64,000 bases of DNA from a bacterium (GCA_028869385.1 JAGWSR010000066.1:1-64000); one strand, 5' to 3'; shown: positions 23,542-31,938, numbered from the stretch's first letter. Numbers and translations: made by a program. The notes: generated from the sequence alone by a model not told the origin.

Positions 23542-24486
23542 TTACGCCCGAAGGCCGCAAGCCTGTGGCTGCTGAGTCGAGGCCTCCTTTACCGTGTAGC
23601 GTTGACGGAAACTTGAGCTCGGACCGTTTGATGGTATTCCAGGGGACAGATACGCATTGTCGCGGCTAAATGTTGAATGCAATTGCACAACCTCTGTCTT
23701 GCCGGCTACAGTGAGTTTGACAAGCAGGGGGGCATCGACCCATACCCAGTTGGACGAGGCGTTTCCGATCGCGAAGGAATAACTCTCCTTGCTATGTAGG
23801 GTGAGCGATTCTAGAAAAAACCAACCACCGCTATTCATAACCGTGAAACCACCAGGGGCCTCTATTGAATCGCAGGCGAGCGTGTCATTGAGATTGCGGC
23901 GCGATAAGTAATGAGCCATGAATTCCAGGCGGATTCCGGTAGCGCTGCCATTTCCCACGTTTGTCAGAGAACATGCCAGCCGCTCTGTGGACGGAGTCGC
24001 GAATGCCGCGCGTACGCCATAAGGAGCAAACCCTTGAGATGGCGGCTTGGTGAATGTAATAACGCCAGTAGTTAGTGGAAAATGCGTGACGTGGGAGCTG
24101 AGTGAAAGTTCCGCGTAGCTCGCGTTTTGAAGAGCCGTCTCGTGAAGCGACAACGCCTTTTCGCTAAACTGAACCTGAGACCACGTCGCCGAGGCGCTGA
24201 TCACGGCGACTAATAGCGCTCCGACCGCGATATACTCTGTGAGTCTTGGGCGCAACTCAAATGCGTCAACGCCCTTCGAAGTAATCCGATATCGTTGCGA
24301 ACCTGGCTCCCGAAGTACAAGGCCTTTCGCGACTAGCAGATCTAGAAGTACGAGGGCTTCCTTATTTGTCGCGCACGTTTGTTTTGCGATATCTGCCACG
24401 TCGAACCAACGACCTGGCTCATAAAATAAAACGCGCAACGTTTCATTTCGAGTACGATGTCGATATGCGCCCCGAGGCCACGTCAT
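23542..24486 (-). CDS. Membrane-bound winged-helix protein, ToxR-like layout
   Basis: Protein of 314 residues with an N-terminal winged helix (about 10-75; VADIAKQTCATNKEALVLLD, then QRYRITSKGVDAFELRP), one transmembrane segment (IAVGALLVAVISASATW, about 84-100) and a 200-residue beta-rich external domain (RLACSLTNVGNGSATGIRLE). This is the topology of ToxR/CadC one-component regulators, though the family is not one of these. Alternatively the external domain may be the functional part. It is separated by only 28 bp from the next minus-strand gene upstream. Confidence 0.6.
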   Translation of the reverse strand: MTWPRGAYRHRTRNETLRVLFYEPGRWFDVADIAKQTCATNKEALVLLDLLVAKGLVLREPGSQRYRITSKGVDAFELRPRLTEYIAVGALLVAVISASATWSQVQFSEKALSLHETALQNASYAELSLSSHVTHFPLTTGVITFTKPPSQGFAPYGVRAAFATPSTERLACSLTNVGNGSATGIRLEFMAHYLSRRNLNDTLACDSIEAPGGFTVMNSGGWFFLESLTLHSKESYSFAIGNASSNWVWVDAPLLVKLTVAGKTEVVQLHSTFSRDNAYLSPGIPSNGPSSSFRQRYTVKEASTQQPQACGLRA

Positions 24487-24514
24487 TCAGATTCTCCGGG
24501 AAGCCAACTACGCA

Positions 24515-24823
24515 TCACTGACCGTTTTCACTCGCCCGATCGCCTGCGGCAATCGCCTCTTTCTCGCAGACGAACGCGCCGTTCCGGGTACGGCCGTACC
24601 ATCGCTCGCCCTTGTAGTGATAAATGCCGCTGGGAATGTTGAGCCACACGACGACGTCGTGGGGGCAGTGCGCATGCGCGCTTGATTCGGTCGAGAAATA
24701 GTGAAGCGTTGTCGAGGCCACTACTGCGGCGGCAGCGGGCGCAGCAGATGGCGAACCCGCGAACGGGTTACCTAAGATCGCCAGGATCGTCGCGAATAGC
24801 AGTAGTCGGCGCATCATGAACAC
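24515..24823 (-). CDS. Small secreted protein
   Basis: Exported protein of 102 residues: signal peptide MRRLLLFATILAILGNPFAG, an Ala-rich spacer, then a conserved-looking module with CPHDVVVWLNIPSGIYHYKG, RWYGRTRNGAFVCEKEA and a final Gly/Asp tail. This module recurs in small secreted proteins of soil bacteria as far as I recall, without known function. Two cysteines could form a disulfide. Confidence 0.65.
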   Translation of the reverse strand: MFMMRRLLLFATILAILGNPFAGSPSAAPAAAAVVASTTLHYFSTESSAHAHCPHDVVVWLNIPSGIYHYKGERWYGRTRNGAFVCEKEAIAAGDRASENGQ

Positions 24824-25034
24824 CCCCGGTGACGAATTTCGAGCGACTAGCCGGCGCTCCCCTTATTCTTGTGGCCCATGGCCGAGTGCCTCGTCGGCAA
24901 TACGCGCGCCCCAGAAGCGCTTTCGCCGGTCGAATTGGCCTGGCTCGGCGAGATAGGCGGAGCGGCCCTTCCGACGGCGAGCCGCGCCGAGCCGGCCGAC
25001 GATGGTGAAAATGCTCCTCCCGCGCGGCGATTCA

Positions 25035-25322
25035 CTAAACTATTAGCGACTCGAGATAACGCCGTACCGCTACGAGGTCAGCAACGTTTCCATGCAGCAT
25101 TCGCTCCATAGGCGTATTGCCAGAGAAATCCATACTGTGACGCCGGATCCATGGGTGCGACAGGTCGCTATAACCAAAGACTGCCGTGATTGCCTCGTGG
25201 ATCGCTATCAAATGAGAAATCCGCTCAAGCTGATCCCGTGTAACGCGTATTGCTTCGCCTTGGTCGACGGCTCGACGGGCCGTTTGTTCGGTGATACCAA
25301 GTAGAAGTGCAGCCCTGATCGC
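25035..25322 (-). pseudogene. MbcA/ParS/Xre-type antitoxin remnant
   Basis: An open stretch of 96 codons without a start codon near its front; a TAA precedes it. The translation fits the Xre/MbcA/ParS toxin-binding antitoxin family: LGITEQTARRAVDQGEAIRV, then ISHLIAIHEAITAVFGYSDL, then WIRRHSMDFSGNTPMERML and a final VADLVAVRRYLESLIV. The N-terminal DNA-binding part is lost, about 100 bp from the right end of the island. The RES-type toxin that usually follows is not seen. It is a decayed toxin-antitoxin remnant. Confidence 0.65.
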
Positions 25323-25420
25323 TTATTTTGCTGACAGGGCGCGTGCGAGGATGGACCAGAAATACCACGCGGGCTTTGTTCGTGGTCAACGCGAGGAATC
25401 GAGAGTCAACGGCGACTTGA

Positions 25421-25431
25421 TGTGCAAGGCC
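25421..25431. repeat. Terminal inverted repeat, right
   Basis: TGTGCAAGGCC, the exact reverse complement of 8226-8236. It abuts the right copy of GCAAGTCGG. Confidence 0.75.
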
Positions 25432-25440
25432 GCAAGTCGG
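25432..25440. repeat. Target-site duplication, right copy
   Basis: GCAAGTCGG, identical to 8217-8225. Confidence 0.85.
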
Positions 25441-25651
25441 CTGGCGACAGATTGACCAGCAGCCGGCCGGCCGGGTAAGCGAAGCCGGAGTTGAAGATCG
25501 CCGCGCGCACGCGTTCGCTCGCCTCGCGCAATGCGCGGTCGGGCAGACCGATGATGGCAAAGCCCGGGGTTCCGGGCGAGCTATCGGCTTCCACGCGGAC
25601 GACGTAGCCGTCGATCCCGAGCATCCCGGCAGAGAATGCGAGCGCGAGCAT
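25432..25651 (-). pseudogene. comM: comM (yifB) 5' fragment
   Basis: The first 74 residues of ComM/YifB: ATG at 25651, the strand MLGIDGYVVRVEADSSPGTP, GFAIIGLPDRALREASERVR and the segment RLLVNLSPADLR. In ComM proteins this continues with KEG...DLAIALALLA, which is found 17.2 kb away at 8215 and below. Read through the element end, the frame adds seven foreign codons and stops. The fragment lacks the ATPase and cannot function alone. Confidence 0.93.
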
Positions 25652-25776
25652 ATCGCAGCTTCATCTGCGAGCTCGAGCGCGATTGACTAGGGAGAAGGGC
25701 GCAAAAAGCCTGCGAAGGCGGTCGCGAATGGAACCGAGAGACCGCTCGGTTCCGTTCCCGGTGGCTCGCGATCCTC

Positions 25777-26052
25777 ATGGCGGCCGTCGTTCTTGTGCCG
25801 ATTCCGTCATTCGCCATTTCTGAAAAAATGCTCGGAGACTACCTGAATCTCAGAAACGCGACCGGCTATCCCATCTACGTGGATTTTTACGATGGCATCT
25901 CCCTCCATCACATCGGACTTTTCGACAAGGGCGAAGTAAAGCGCGCAGGGCCCTACTACTTTGTGTGGCGCTTCTCCCACAACACATGTGGCTGGCCGCG
26001 CGCTATCGGTACGTGCTGGATGAGCGACCTTCCGGGGGGACCGAATAGCTAA
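25777..26052 (+). CDS. Small secreted protein, unknown
   Basis: Exported protein of 91 residues: short signal peptide MAAVVLVPIPSFA followed by a compact beta-rich domain (YPIYVDFYDGISLHHIGLFD) with two cysteines near the end (HNTCGW; GTCWMSD). ATG 25777 is the first start in the frame. No family was recognised. It lies just outside the island, upstream of the comM start on the opposite strand. Confidence 0.55.
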   Translation: MAAVVLVPIPSFAISEKMLGDYLNLRNATGYPIYVDFYDGISLHHIGLFDKGEVKRAGPYYFVWRFSHNTCGWPRAIGTCWMSDLPGGPNS

Positions 26053-26115
26053 CAGCCGCAGCGCGGCGCGCTCGGGGCGGGACGCGCGCCGTGCGTTTGC
26101 GAATCCGAACCTGCC

Positions 26116-26763
26116 ATGCTAAATCCGATCGTCATCCTCGATACCTTGCCCGCGGCGTCGCCGCAGCCGCATGCGATCGCAATCGACGGACAACGCGTTT
26201 GGATATCCTCGCGTGCGAGCAAGCGTATCGACGTGATGGATCGTGACGCGTGGCACAAGATCGACGAGCTCGTGCCGCCGGGCATGCCGTGGGGCATGAC
26301 GTTCGGCAACGGCGATATCGTGATGACGTGCGGCGAAGGTGACGACGACACGCGGCGCATTCGTCGCTATACGCCTGGCGTCGGATTCGTCGATGGCTAC
26401 CTCGCCTGCCCCGACGACACCGGTTCGCACCTCGCCATCGACGCCGACGGGCGCGTGCTGCTCGGCCAGTGGTATAACAAGCGCCTGCTCTCGTTGCGCG
26501 ACGACGGTTCGGTGGCGCGCGAGATCGCCACGCCGCATGGCATAGCGGGCGTCGCGGTGATCGGCGATAACGCGTGCGTCCTCGGCACCGACGACGAGGA
26601 CGACGGGGAGTATTACATCAGCCGCGTGGACCTGCGGACCGGCGAGGCGGCCGACCTGGCGACCGTGCCCTTCCGGGCGCGCGGCCTCGCCTGGGACGGC
26701 AGTCGCTTCTGGACCAACGAGCGCGAGGCCGACCGCACGATGACCTTCGTGCTCCCATCGTAA
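26116..26763 (+). CDS. Beta-propeller-like protein (SMP-30/NHL style)
   Basis: Protein of 215 residues made of repeated strands with the rhythm of a propeller: HAIAIDGQRVWISSRASKRI, SHLAIDADGRVLLGQWYNKR and ARGLAWDGSRFWTNERE. No signal peptide is seen. Similar proteins bind small molecules or act as lactonases, but the metal ligands typical of SMP-30 enzymes are not identifiable, so no activity is assigned. Confidence 0.6.
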   Translation: MLNPIVILDTLPAASPQPHAIAIDGQRVWISSRASKRIDVMDRDAWHKIDELVPPGMPWGMTFGNGDIVMTCGEGDDDTRRIRRYTPGVGFVDGYLACPDDTGSHLAIDADGRVLLGQWYNKRLLSLRDDGSVAREIATPHGIAGVAVIGDNACVLGTDDEDDGEYYISRVDLRTGEAADLATVPFRARGLAWDGSRFWTNEREADRTMTFVLPS

Positions 26764-26941
26764 CGCCGAGGTCACGCTTCTCCACAGATTGCACAAGCTA
26801 GAAGTCGCCTTTTGTGGACAACGAAGACCCGCGTTCGGCCCTGAAGCCCCTCCCGGGGCCTTGCGAGGAACGCTCGCGCGTCGCGCGCAAATGCCCGCCT
26901 TGCCGGTTCTCGGCCACCGCATCCGACCAGAGGAGAACGCC

Positions 26942-27910
26942 TTGAGACCTACTCGCTTGCTTGCTCTAGCCCTCGGTATCGGCGTTCTCGCCGCCTGCTC
27001 GAACAATGCGTCCCAGTCGAACGCGGGCGGCACGGCCTCCACGGCCCCCGGCGCGGGCGGGACGGCCATGACGATCGGCGTCTCCATCCAGAACCGCGAG
27101 GCCCAGTTCTATCAGGATATGGAGAGCGGCATGAAGAGCGAGGCCGCCAAGTACGGCTACAAGCTCATCGTCGTCGATGCGAGCCGCGATAACGCCAAGC
27201 AGCAGAGCCAAGTCGAAGACTTTATCTCGAACAAGGTCGGCGCGATCGTGCTCACGCCGTACGATTCCACCGCGATCGGCTCGGCGATTGCCGAAGCGAA
27301 CAACGCGAAGATCCCCGTCTTCACCGCCGACATCGCGAGCACGAGTAAGCGCGGCACCGTCGTCGCGCACATCGCGAGCGACAACGTGCAGGGCGGCGAG
27401 CAGGCCGGCAAACTCATGTGCGCCGCCGTCGGTAAGAGCGGCACGGTCGCGATCATCGACGAACCCGAAGTCACGAGCGTGCAAGATCGCGTGAAGGGCT
27501 TCAAGCAGGCGCTCGCGGCGGGTTGCCCGGGCGTGAAGGTCGTGGCCGACGTCGATGCCGGCGGTCAACGCGACAAGGCCAACAGCGATATGAGCGATCT
27601 GCTGCAGTCGAACCCGCACTTGAGCGGTGTCTTCGGCATCAACGACGACTCGGCGCTCGGCGCCCTCACCGCGGTTCGCGCCGCGGGCCTCAATGGCAAA
27701 ATCGCGATCGTCGGGTACGACGCCACACCCGAAGCGCGCGCCGCGATCAAGGCGGGCGACATGTACGGCGACGCGATCCAGTATCCCGAGAAGATCGGCG
27801 AACTCACGATCGACACGATCCACGACTACTTCGCGGGCAAGAAGCCGCCCGCGGTCGTGCACGTGAACGTCGGCTCGTTCACCAAAGCGGACGCGACGAA
27901 GGCGAAGTAG
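26942..27910 (+). CDS. Ribose-type sugar ABC transporter, binding lipoprotein
   Basis: Periplasmic-binding protein of the RbsB/Peripla_BP_4 type, 322 residues. The start is TTG 26942 with AGAGGAG 10 bp before; earlier frame starts would bury the signal. The lipobox LAAC near residue 18 predicts a lipoprotein. The mature part begins TIGVSIQNREAQFYQDMESG and has the typical hinge segments (GAIVLTPYDSTAIGSAI; VFGINDDSALGALTAVRAAG; IVGYDATPEARAAIKAG). It is the first gene of an rbsB-rbsA-rbsC-like operon. The substrate sugar is not determined by sequence alone. Confidence 0.9.
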   Translation: MRPTRLLALALGIGVLAACSNNASQSNAGGTASTAPGAGGTAMTIGVSIQNREAQFYQDMESGMKSEAAKYGYKLIVVDASRDNAKQQSQVEDFISNKVGAIVLTPYDSTAIGSAIAEANNAKIPVFTADIASTSKRGTVVAHIASDNVQGGEQAGKLMCAAVGKSGTVAIIDEPEVTSVQDRVKGFKQALAAGCPGVKVVADVDAGGQRDKANSDMSDLLQSNPHLSGVFGINDDSALGALTAVRAAGLNGKIAIVGYDATPEARAAIKAGDMYGDAIQYPEKIGELTIDTIHDYFAGKKPPAVVHVNVGSFTKADATKAK

Positions 27911-27936
27911 CCATCGCACCCGCTCCGCTCCTGGAA

Positions 27937-29412
27937 ATGCGCGGCATCGGGAAGTCGTTTCCCGGTGTCCGCGCGCTTTCCGACGTCACGCTGACGCTCG
28001 AGGCCGGCGAAGTGCTCGCGCTCGTCGGCGAAAACGGCGCCGGAAAATCGACGCTCATGAAGATTCTCGCGGGCGCGCAGCGCGCCGACGCGGGAACGAT
28101 TCTGGTGGACGGCAAGGAAGCGCGCATCGAATCCCCGCGCGATGCCGAGCTCTTGGGCATCGGCATGATCTACCAAGAGTTCAACCTCGTGCCGCAACTG
28201 ACCGCGATCGATAATATCGTGCTCGGTAACGAGCCCACGCGCGGCGGCCTCATCGACGAAGCGACGGCGCGCGCGCGCGCCAAAGCCGTGGTCGAAGAGC
28301 TCGGCATGGATCTGCCGCTCGACGCGCGCCCCGCGCATCTCTCGGTCGGCGCGCAGCAATTGATCGAGATCGCGAAGGCGCTCTCGCGCAAGGCGCGCAT
28401 TATCGTGATGGACGAGCCAACCGCCGCGCTCACCGATCGCGAGATCGACGCGCTCTTCGGCATCATCGCCAAGCTCAAGGCGGGCGGCGCCGGCATCATC
28501 TACATCTCGCACCGCATGGAAGAGTTGCCGAAGATCGCCGACCGCGTGACGGTCTTGCGCGACGGCACGGCGATCGAGACGCGCCCCACCGCGCAGTTTC
28601 CGCCGAACGAGATCATTCGCGCGATGGTCGGTCGTCCGCTGGATGCGCACTTTCCCGAACTCCCCGCAGTCGCAGCCGATGCGCCCGCGATGCTGCAAGT
28701 CGAGCATCTATTGCGCGCGCCCGCGGTCAACGACGTCAGCTTCACCGTGCGCTCGGGCGAGATCGTCGGTCTGGCGGGTCTCGTCGGCGCCGGGCGCAGC
28801 GAGATCGTGCGCGCGATCGCCGGTGCCGATCGCGTGCAGAGCGGCGTCGTGCGCGTCGGTGGTGAAGCGATCGCGCTGCGCGGACCCCGCGACGCGATCG
28901 ACGCGGGCATCGCCTTCATCACCGAGGATCGCAAAGGGCAGGGACTCGTGCTCGGCATGAGCGTGCGCGAAAATATCTCGCTCGCGCACCTCGCGCAATT
29001 CCTCAATCGCGAGCATCTCATCGACGAGAAACGCGAAACGCAGACCGCCGATAAGATGATCGGCGATTTGAGCATTCGCACGCCGAGTCCCGAACAGCTC
29101 GTGCGCAATCTCTCGGGCGGCAACCAGCAGAAGGTGGTGCTCGCGAAGTGGCTGCTCGGAAAGGCGCGCGTCTTTCTCTTCGACGAGCCGACGCGCGGCA
29201 TCGACGTCGCGGCGAAGGCCGAAATCTACGCCCTCATGCTCAACCTCTTGAAGAACGGAGCGGCTATCGTGATGGTATCCAGCGAACTGCCGGAGGTGCT
29301 CGGCATGTCGCATCGCATTCTCGCCATTCGCGGCGGGCGCATCGTGCGCGAATTCGCGCGGGCCGAAGCCACGCCCGACGCTGTGATCGCCGCCGCCACC
29401 GGAGCCGCATAA
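27937..29412 (+). CDS. Sugar ABC transporter ATPase (RbsA-like, two ABC domains)
   Basis: ATPase of about 491 residues with two ABC domains. The first has Walker A GENGAGKST (31-39), signature LSVGAQQ and Walker B IIVMDEPTAAL. The second has the degenerate Walker A LVGAGRSE, signature LSGGNQQK and Walker B VFLFDEPTRGID, exactly as in RbsA/MglA/XylG proteins. ATG 27937 gives a slightly short N-terminus and lacks a clear ribosome site; a non-ATG start up to 27 bp earlier is possible. The much longer frame upstream overlaps the binding-protein gene and is a shadow. Confidence 0.92.
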   Translation: MRGIGKSFPGVRALSDVTLTLEAGEVLALVGENGAGKSTLMKILAGAQRADAGTILVDGKEARIESPRDAELLGIGMIYQEFNLVPQLTAIDNIVLGNEPTRGGLIDEATARARAKAVVEELGMDLPLDARPAHLSVGAQQLIEIAKALSRKARIIVMDEPTAALTDREIDALFGIIAKLKAGGAGIIYISHRMEELPKIADRVTVLRDGTAIETRPTAQFPPNEIIRAMVGRPLDAHFPELPAVAADAPAMLQVEHLLRAPAVNDVSFTVRSGEIVGLAGLVGAGRSEIVRAIAGADRVQSGVVRVGGEAIALRGPRDAIDAGIAFITEDRKGQGLVLGMSVRENISLAHLAQFLNREHLIDEKRETQTADKMIGDLSIRTPSPEQLVRNLSGGNQQKVVLAKWLLGKARVFLFDEPTRGIDVAAKAEIYALMLNLLKNGAAIVMVSSELPEVLGMSHRILAIRGGRIVREFARAEATPDAVIAAATGAA

Positions 29413-29413
29413 C

Positions 29414-30415
29414 GTGACCGCGATTCTCAAGAACGTCTGGCTGCGCAACGCGCTGCTCGCCCTCATCGTCATCGTGCTGATGGCGATCGTCAACACGGCC
29501 GCGCACGGCGCGTTTCTGCAGCCGGGCAATATCGTGCAAGTGCTGCGGCAGATCACCTACAACTGCATCCTCGGCGTCGGTCAGACGTTCGTCATCATCA
29601 CCGCGGGCATCGATCTCTCTATCGGCTCGCTCGTCTCGTTGACCGGCGTCGTGATGGCGCTCGTCGCGAACTCGCTGCACATCGGCGGCCTGCCGCTTTT
29701 GATCGTGACGCTACTCGCGGGGCTTGCGGTCGGCGCCGCCGCCGGATGGGTGAACGCCGTCCCGGTCGTCAAGCTCAACCTGCCGCCGTTCATCACCACC
29801 TTCGCGATGCTCGAAGTGACACTGGGGCTCTCGTACATCATCTCCGGCGGTCGCCCGGTGGCGGTGACCTCCAATGCGTTTGAGGGCGTTGGATTCGGCT
29901 CGTTCCTCGGCAACGTAACCCACGCGCTGCACCTGCCCAGTATTCCCATGCCGGTCATCTGGATGATCGTCGTGATCGTGGTCGCGTCGGTGCTGCTCAA
30001 TCGCACGCGTTTTGGGCGCTACGTGTTCGCGCTCGGCGGCAACGAAGAAGCGGCGCGCCTCGCGGGCGTCAACGTGGGACGCGTGAAGACGCTCGTGTAC
30101 GTGATCAGCGGCATGTGCGCCGCCGTCGTGGGCTTTCTGTATATGGCGCTCTTCTCGTCGGGATCGCCGCAAACGGGCACCGGCGACGAACTGCTGGAGG
30201 CGATCGCCGCCGTCGTCGTCGGCGGAACGAGCCTCATGGGCGGTCAGGGCTCGATCGTCGGCACGTTCTTCGGCGCGCTCCTCATCGGCTTGCTCTACAA
30301 CGCGATGAACCTCATTCACGTTGACTCGTATCTGCAAAAAGTCGTGCTCGGCGTCGTCATCCTCCTCGCCGTCGTCCTCGACGAACTCCGCAAACGCTAC
30401 CTAGCAAAAGCCTAA
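29414..30415 (+). CDS. Sugar ABC transporter permease (RbsC-like)
   Basis: Inner-membrane permease of 333 residues with eight to ten hydrophobic helices of the BPD_transp_2 family. Family landmarks are the segment GQTFVIITAGIDLSIGSLVS, GRYVFALGGNEEAARLAGVN and LEAIAAVVVGGTSLMGGQGS. GTG 29414 follows the ATPase stop by one base. It completes the three-gene importer; an intrinsic terminator follows at 30526. Confidence 0.93.
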   Translation: MTAILKNVWLRNALLALIVIVLMAIVNTAAHGAFLQPGNIVQVLRQITYNCILGVGQTFVIITAGIDLSIGSLVSLTGVVMALVANSLHIGGLPLLIVTLLAGLAVGAAAGWVNAVPVVKLNLPPFITTFAMLEVTLGLSYIISGGRPVAVTSNAFEGVGFGSFLGNVTHALHLPSIPMPVIWMIVVIVVASVLLNRTRFGRYVFALGGNEEAARLAGVNVGRVKTLVYVISGMCAAVVGFLYMALFSSGSPQTGTGDELLEAIAAVVVGGTSLMGGQGSIVGTFFGALLIGLLYNAMNLIHVDSYLQKVVLGVVILLAVVLDELRKRYLAKA

Positions 30416-30440
30416 CCCGCTCCCCCGGTGTCACCGTCCC

Positions 30441-30623
30441 GTGTCACCCTGAGCCTGTCGAAGGGCGGCATGAGCCTGCCTCGTGTCACCCTGAGCCTGT
30501 CGAAGGGCGGCGTGAGGTAAACAATGAGCCCGGCACGATTGCGTGCCGGGCTCGTTTGCGTTGCGGCCCTTCGACAGGCTCAGGGTGACACACGTGCCCT
30601 TCGACAGGCTCAGGGTGACACGG
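30441..30623. repeat. Dispersed repeat cluster flanking a terminator
   Basis: Four copies of a repeat with the core CCTGAGCCTGTCGAAGG: two on the plus strand (from 30441 and 30483) and two inverted (30567-30592, 30597-30621), arranged around a terminator hairpin. The same element recurs at 44070-44141. Palindromic intergenic repeats of this kind are widespread in some high-GC bacteria and their origin is unclear. Confidence 0.8.
30526..30560 (+). terminator. Intrinsic terminator of sugar ABC operon
   Basis: 12-bp perfect stem GAGCCCGGCACG/CGTGCCGGGCTC with a short loop, followed by GTTTGCGTT. It lies between the plus-strand permease gene and the convergent minus-strand gene and may serve both. 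Confidence 0.7.
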
Positions 30624-30644
30624 AGAGTTGGGCTTTGCCCGCGT

Positions 30645-31313
30645 TTAGAACGGGAAGTCGTTCTGTGAGAGGTTGGCGTTGAGGTTGTAGTCGGTGAAGG
30701 ACTGATCCAGCACGACTTTTCCGTCGGCGTAGAAGATCTCGCGCAGCGGAAAGTGCGTTGCGTTCGAGAGCCAGAGCCGCTGCTCGCTTACACCGCCGTT
30801 GCTCGCGGGGTCGGCGACCTTGAGATCGAGGAGCGCCGTCTCAGCGCCGTCGATCTTGCCGCCCGGCATCTGCTTGAGCGTGCCTTTCGTATCGGCGTAC
30901 GTCGCCACGATCATCTGCGGCAGACCCTGGGGGATCGTGTATCCGCGCAGCGAGACCGCGCGATGGTCGTGCAGATCCACCTTCAGATGGATGCCCGAGA
31001 GGAAGCCGCCTTGGTGACCGCTGACCTGGTCGCCGCCGGCCCACACGCCGCCCGAACCGCGGCCGTCGCCCGATTCGATGAGTGTCTTCGCGAAGTGCGG
31101 TTTCATGAACGAGTAATCGTAGACGCGATCCTGCACGTCCGAGCCCTGCACCTCGTGCGAGTGCAGCTTGTACGTGAAGCTCGTGACCTTGCCGAAGGCC
31201 GCGTTGAAGGCCTCGATCGCGGGCGCCGAGTTCGCCGCGGATGCGGTGTGGGGTAGGCAGAGCGTGAGCAGGGCCGCCGTGGCGACGGCTACGAGGGTGC
31301 GGGATTTGCGCAT
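30645..31313 (-). CDS. Secreted LolA/LppX-like protein
   Basis: Exported protein of 222 residues. ATG 31313 has GGAGG upstream and starts a signal peptide MRKSRTLVAVATAALLTLCL ending at TASA. The mature sequence (AFGKVTSFTYKLHSHEVQGS; PHFAKTLIESGDGRGSGGVW; YNLNANLSQNDFPF at the end) has the strand-rich pattern of outer-membrane lipoprotein-sorting-like domains. That assignment is by pattern and not secure. The gene ends just after the repeat cluster. Confidence 0.65.
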   Translation of the reverse strand: MRKSRTLVAVATAALLTLCLPHTASAANSAPAIEAFNAAFGKVTSFTYKLHSHEVQGSDVQDRVYDYSFMKPHFAKTLIESGDGRGSGGVWAGGDQVSGHQGGFLSGIHLKVDLHDHRAVSLRGYTIPQGLPQMIVATYADTKGTLKQMPGGKIDGAETALLDLKVADPASNGGVSEQRLWLSNATHFPLREIFYADGKVVLDQSFTDYNLNANLSQNDFPF

Positions 31314-31323
31314 GGTTCCTCCG

Positions 31324-31938
31324 TTACGGTGTGGGTTCATCGTACAACAACGTGCCGTGCTTGCCTTCCACACCGATCAAGACGTCGCACTTGGCGTCGG
31401 CGGCGATCTCTTCGATGGTACGGCCGAGGGGGGCACCGGTGTACTTGCCTTCGCGGAATGAGCCGAGGATGATGAGGTTCGCTTTCTCCCGCTTGGCGAG
31501 GTCGAGAACGGCTTGCTTGGTCGAGCGAGACTTGATCGTCTCGGTCCGTAGGGAAACGCCATTATTGGTGGCGATCGTTTCGGCCGCGCCGAGCGCGTCG
31601 AGCGCCTCGCGCTCCTCGACCGGCATATCGGCGTCGGGCGGGAGCGTGTAGGGAACCTCGACGATATAGACCGCCAAGAGCTCCGAGCGCTCGCCGCGCG
31701 CGAGCTTTGCCGCGAGTGCCATCATGTGCGTCGAGAGAATATCGGGCGAGAAGACGACGATGATCGAGCCGACCATGCGCTCGAGTTCGTTCTCGGCCTC
31801 TTTGGCGAGCTTCTGTACGAACGACGCGGGCGGATGCAGCATCCACCAAAGCGTCGCGCCGATCGCGAGCGCGATCAGCAGCGCGATGACGGCGCCCTCG
31901 ATCGTGGGATGGATGCTTCCGGTCAAGACCTCGTTCAT
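31324..31938 (-). CDS. Membrane-anchored universal stress protein
   Basis: Protein of 204 residues: an N-terminal transmembrane helix (GAVIALLIALAIGATLWWML) followed by a Usp-like domain with the nucleotide-binding end (LGSFREGKYTGAPLGRTIEE, then AKCDVLIGVEG). Universal stress proteins fused to a TM anchor often accompany amino acid or cation transporters and tune their activity. It is the last gene of a three-gene unit with ATGA overlap to the 59-aa protein upstream. Confidence 0.82.
   Translation of the reverse strand: MNEVLTGSIHPTIEGAVIALLIALAIGATLWWMLHPPASFVQKLAKEAENELERMVGSIIVVFSPDILSTHMMALAAKLARGERSELLAVYIVEVPYTLPPDADMPVEEREALDALGAAETIATNNGVSLRTETIKSRSTKQAVLDLAKREKANLIILGSFREGKYTGAPLGRTIEEIAADAKCDVLIGVEGKHGTLLYDEPTP

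Larger units (their letters stand above)
8226..25431. mobile_element. 17.2-kb genomic island inserted in comM
   Basis: Insertion of 17,206 bp bounded by the perfect 11-bp inverted repeat GGCCTTGCACA (8226-8236) and TGTGCAAGGCC (25421-25431), flanked by the 9-bp direct repeat GCAAGTCGG. Excision of the element plus one repeat rejoins comM in frame. Inside, G+C is visibly lower than in the flanks, intergenic regions are longer, and the cargo is defence-like: PIN_8, HEPN, dioxygenase, SDH protease and a ubiquitin-like operon. I found no tyrosine or serine recombinase, nor Tn7-type genes, so how it moves is open. The only transposase (18999-20279) appears to belong to its own internal IS. The repeats are compatible with DDE transposition. 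Confidence 0.85.

Noticed and set aside
23375-23575. 66-codon plus-strand frame
   Set aside because: Cys/Arg-rich without coding character.
24869-25111. 80-codon plus-strand frame near the antitoxin remnant
   Set aside because: Overlaps the better-supported antitoxin remnant and has no family.
8226-25431. Tn7-like or AbaR-type element
   Set aside because: No TniA/TniB/TnsA-like genes were seen, and the ends and the 9-bp duplication differ from the 5-bp duplications of those elements.
30441-30623. Possible CRISPR array
   Set aside because: Copies are inverted as well as direct, spacing is irregular, and no cas gene is present.
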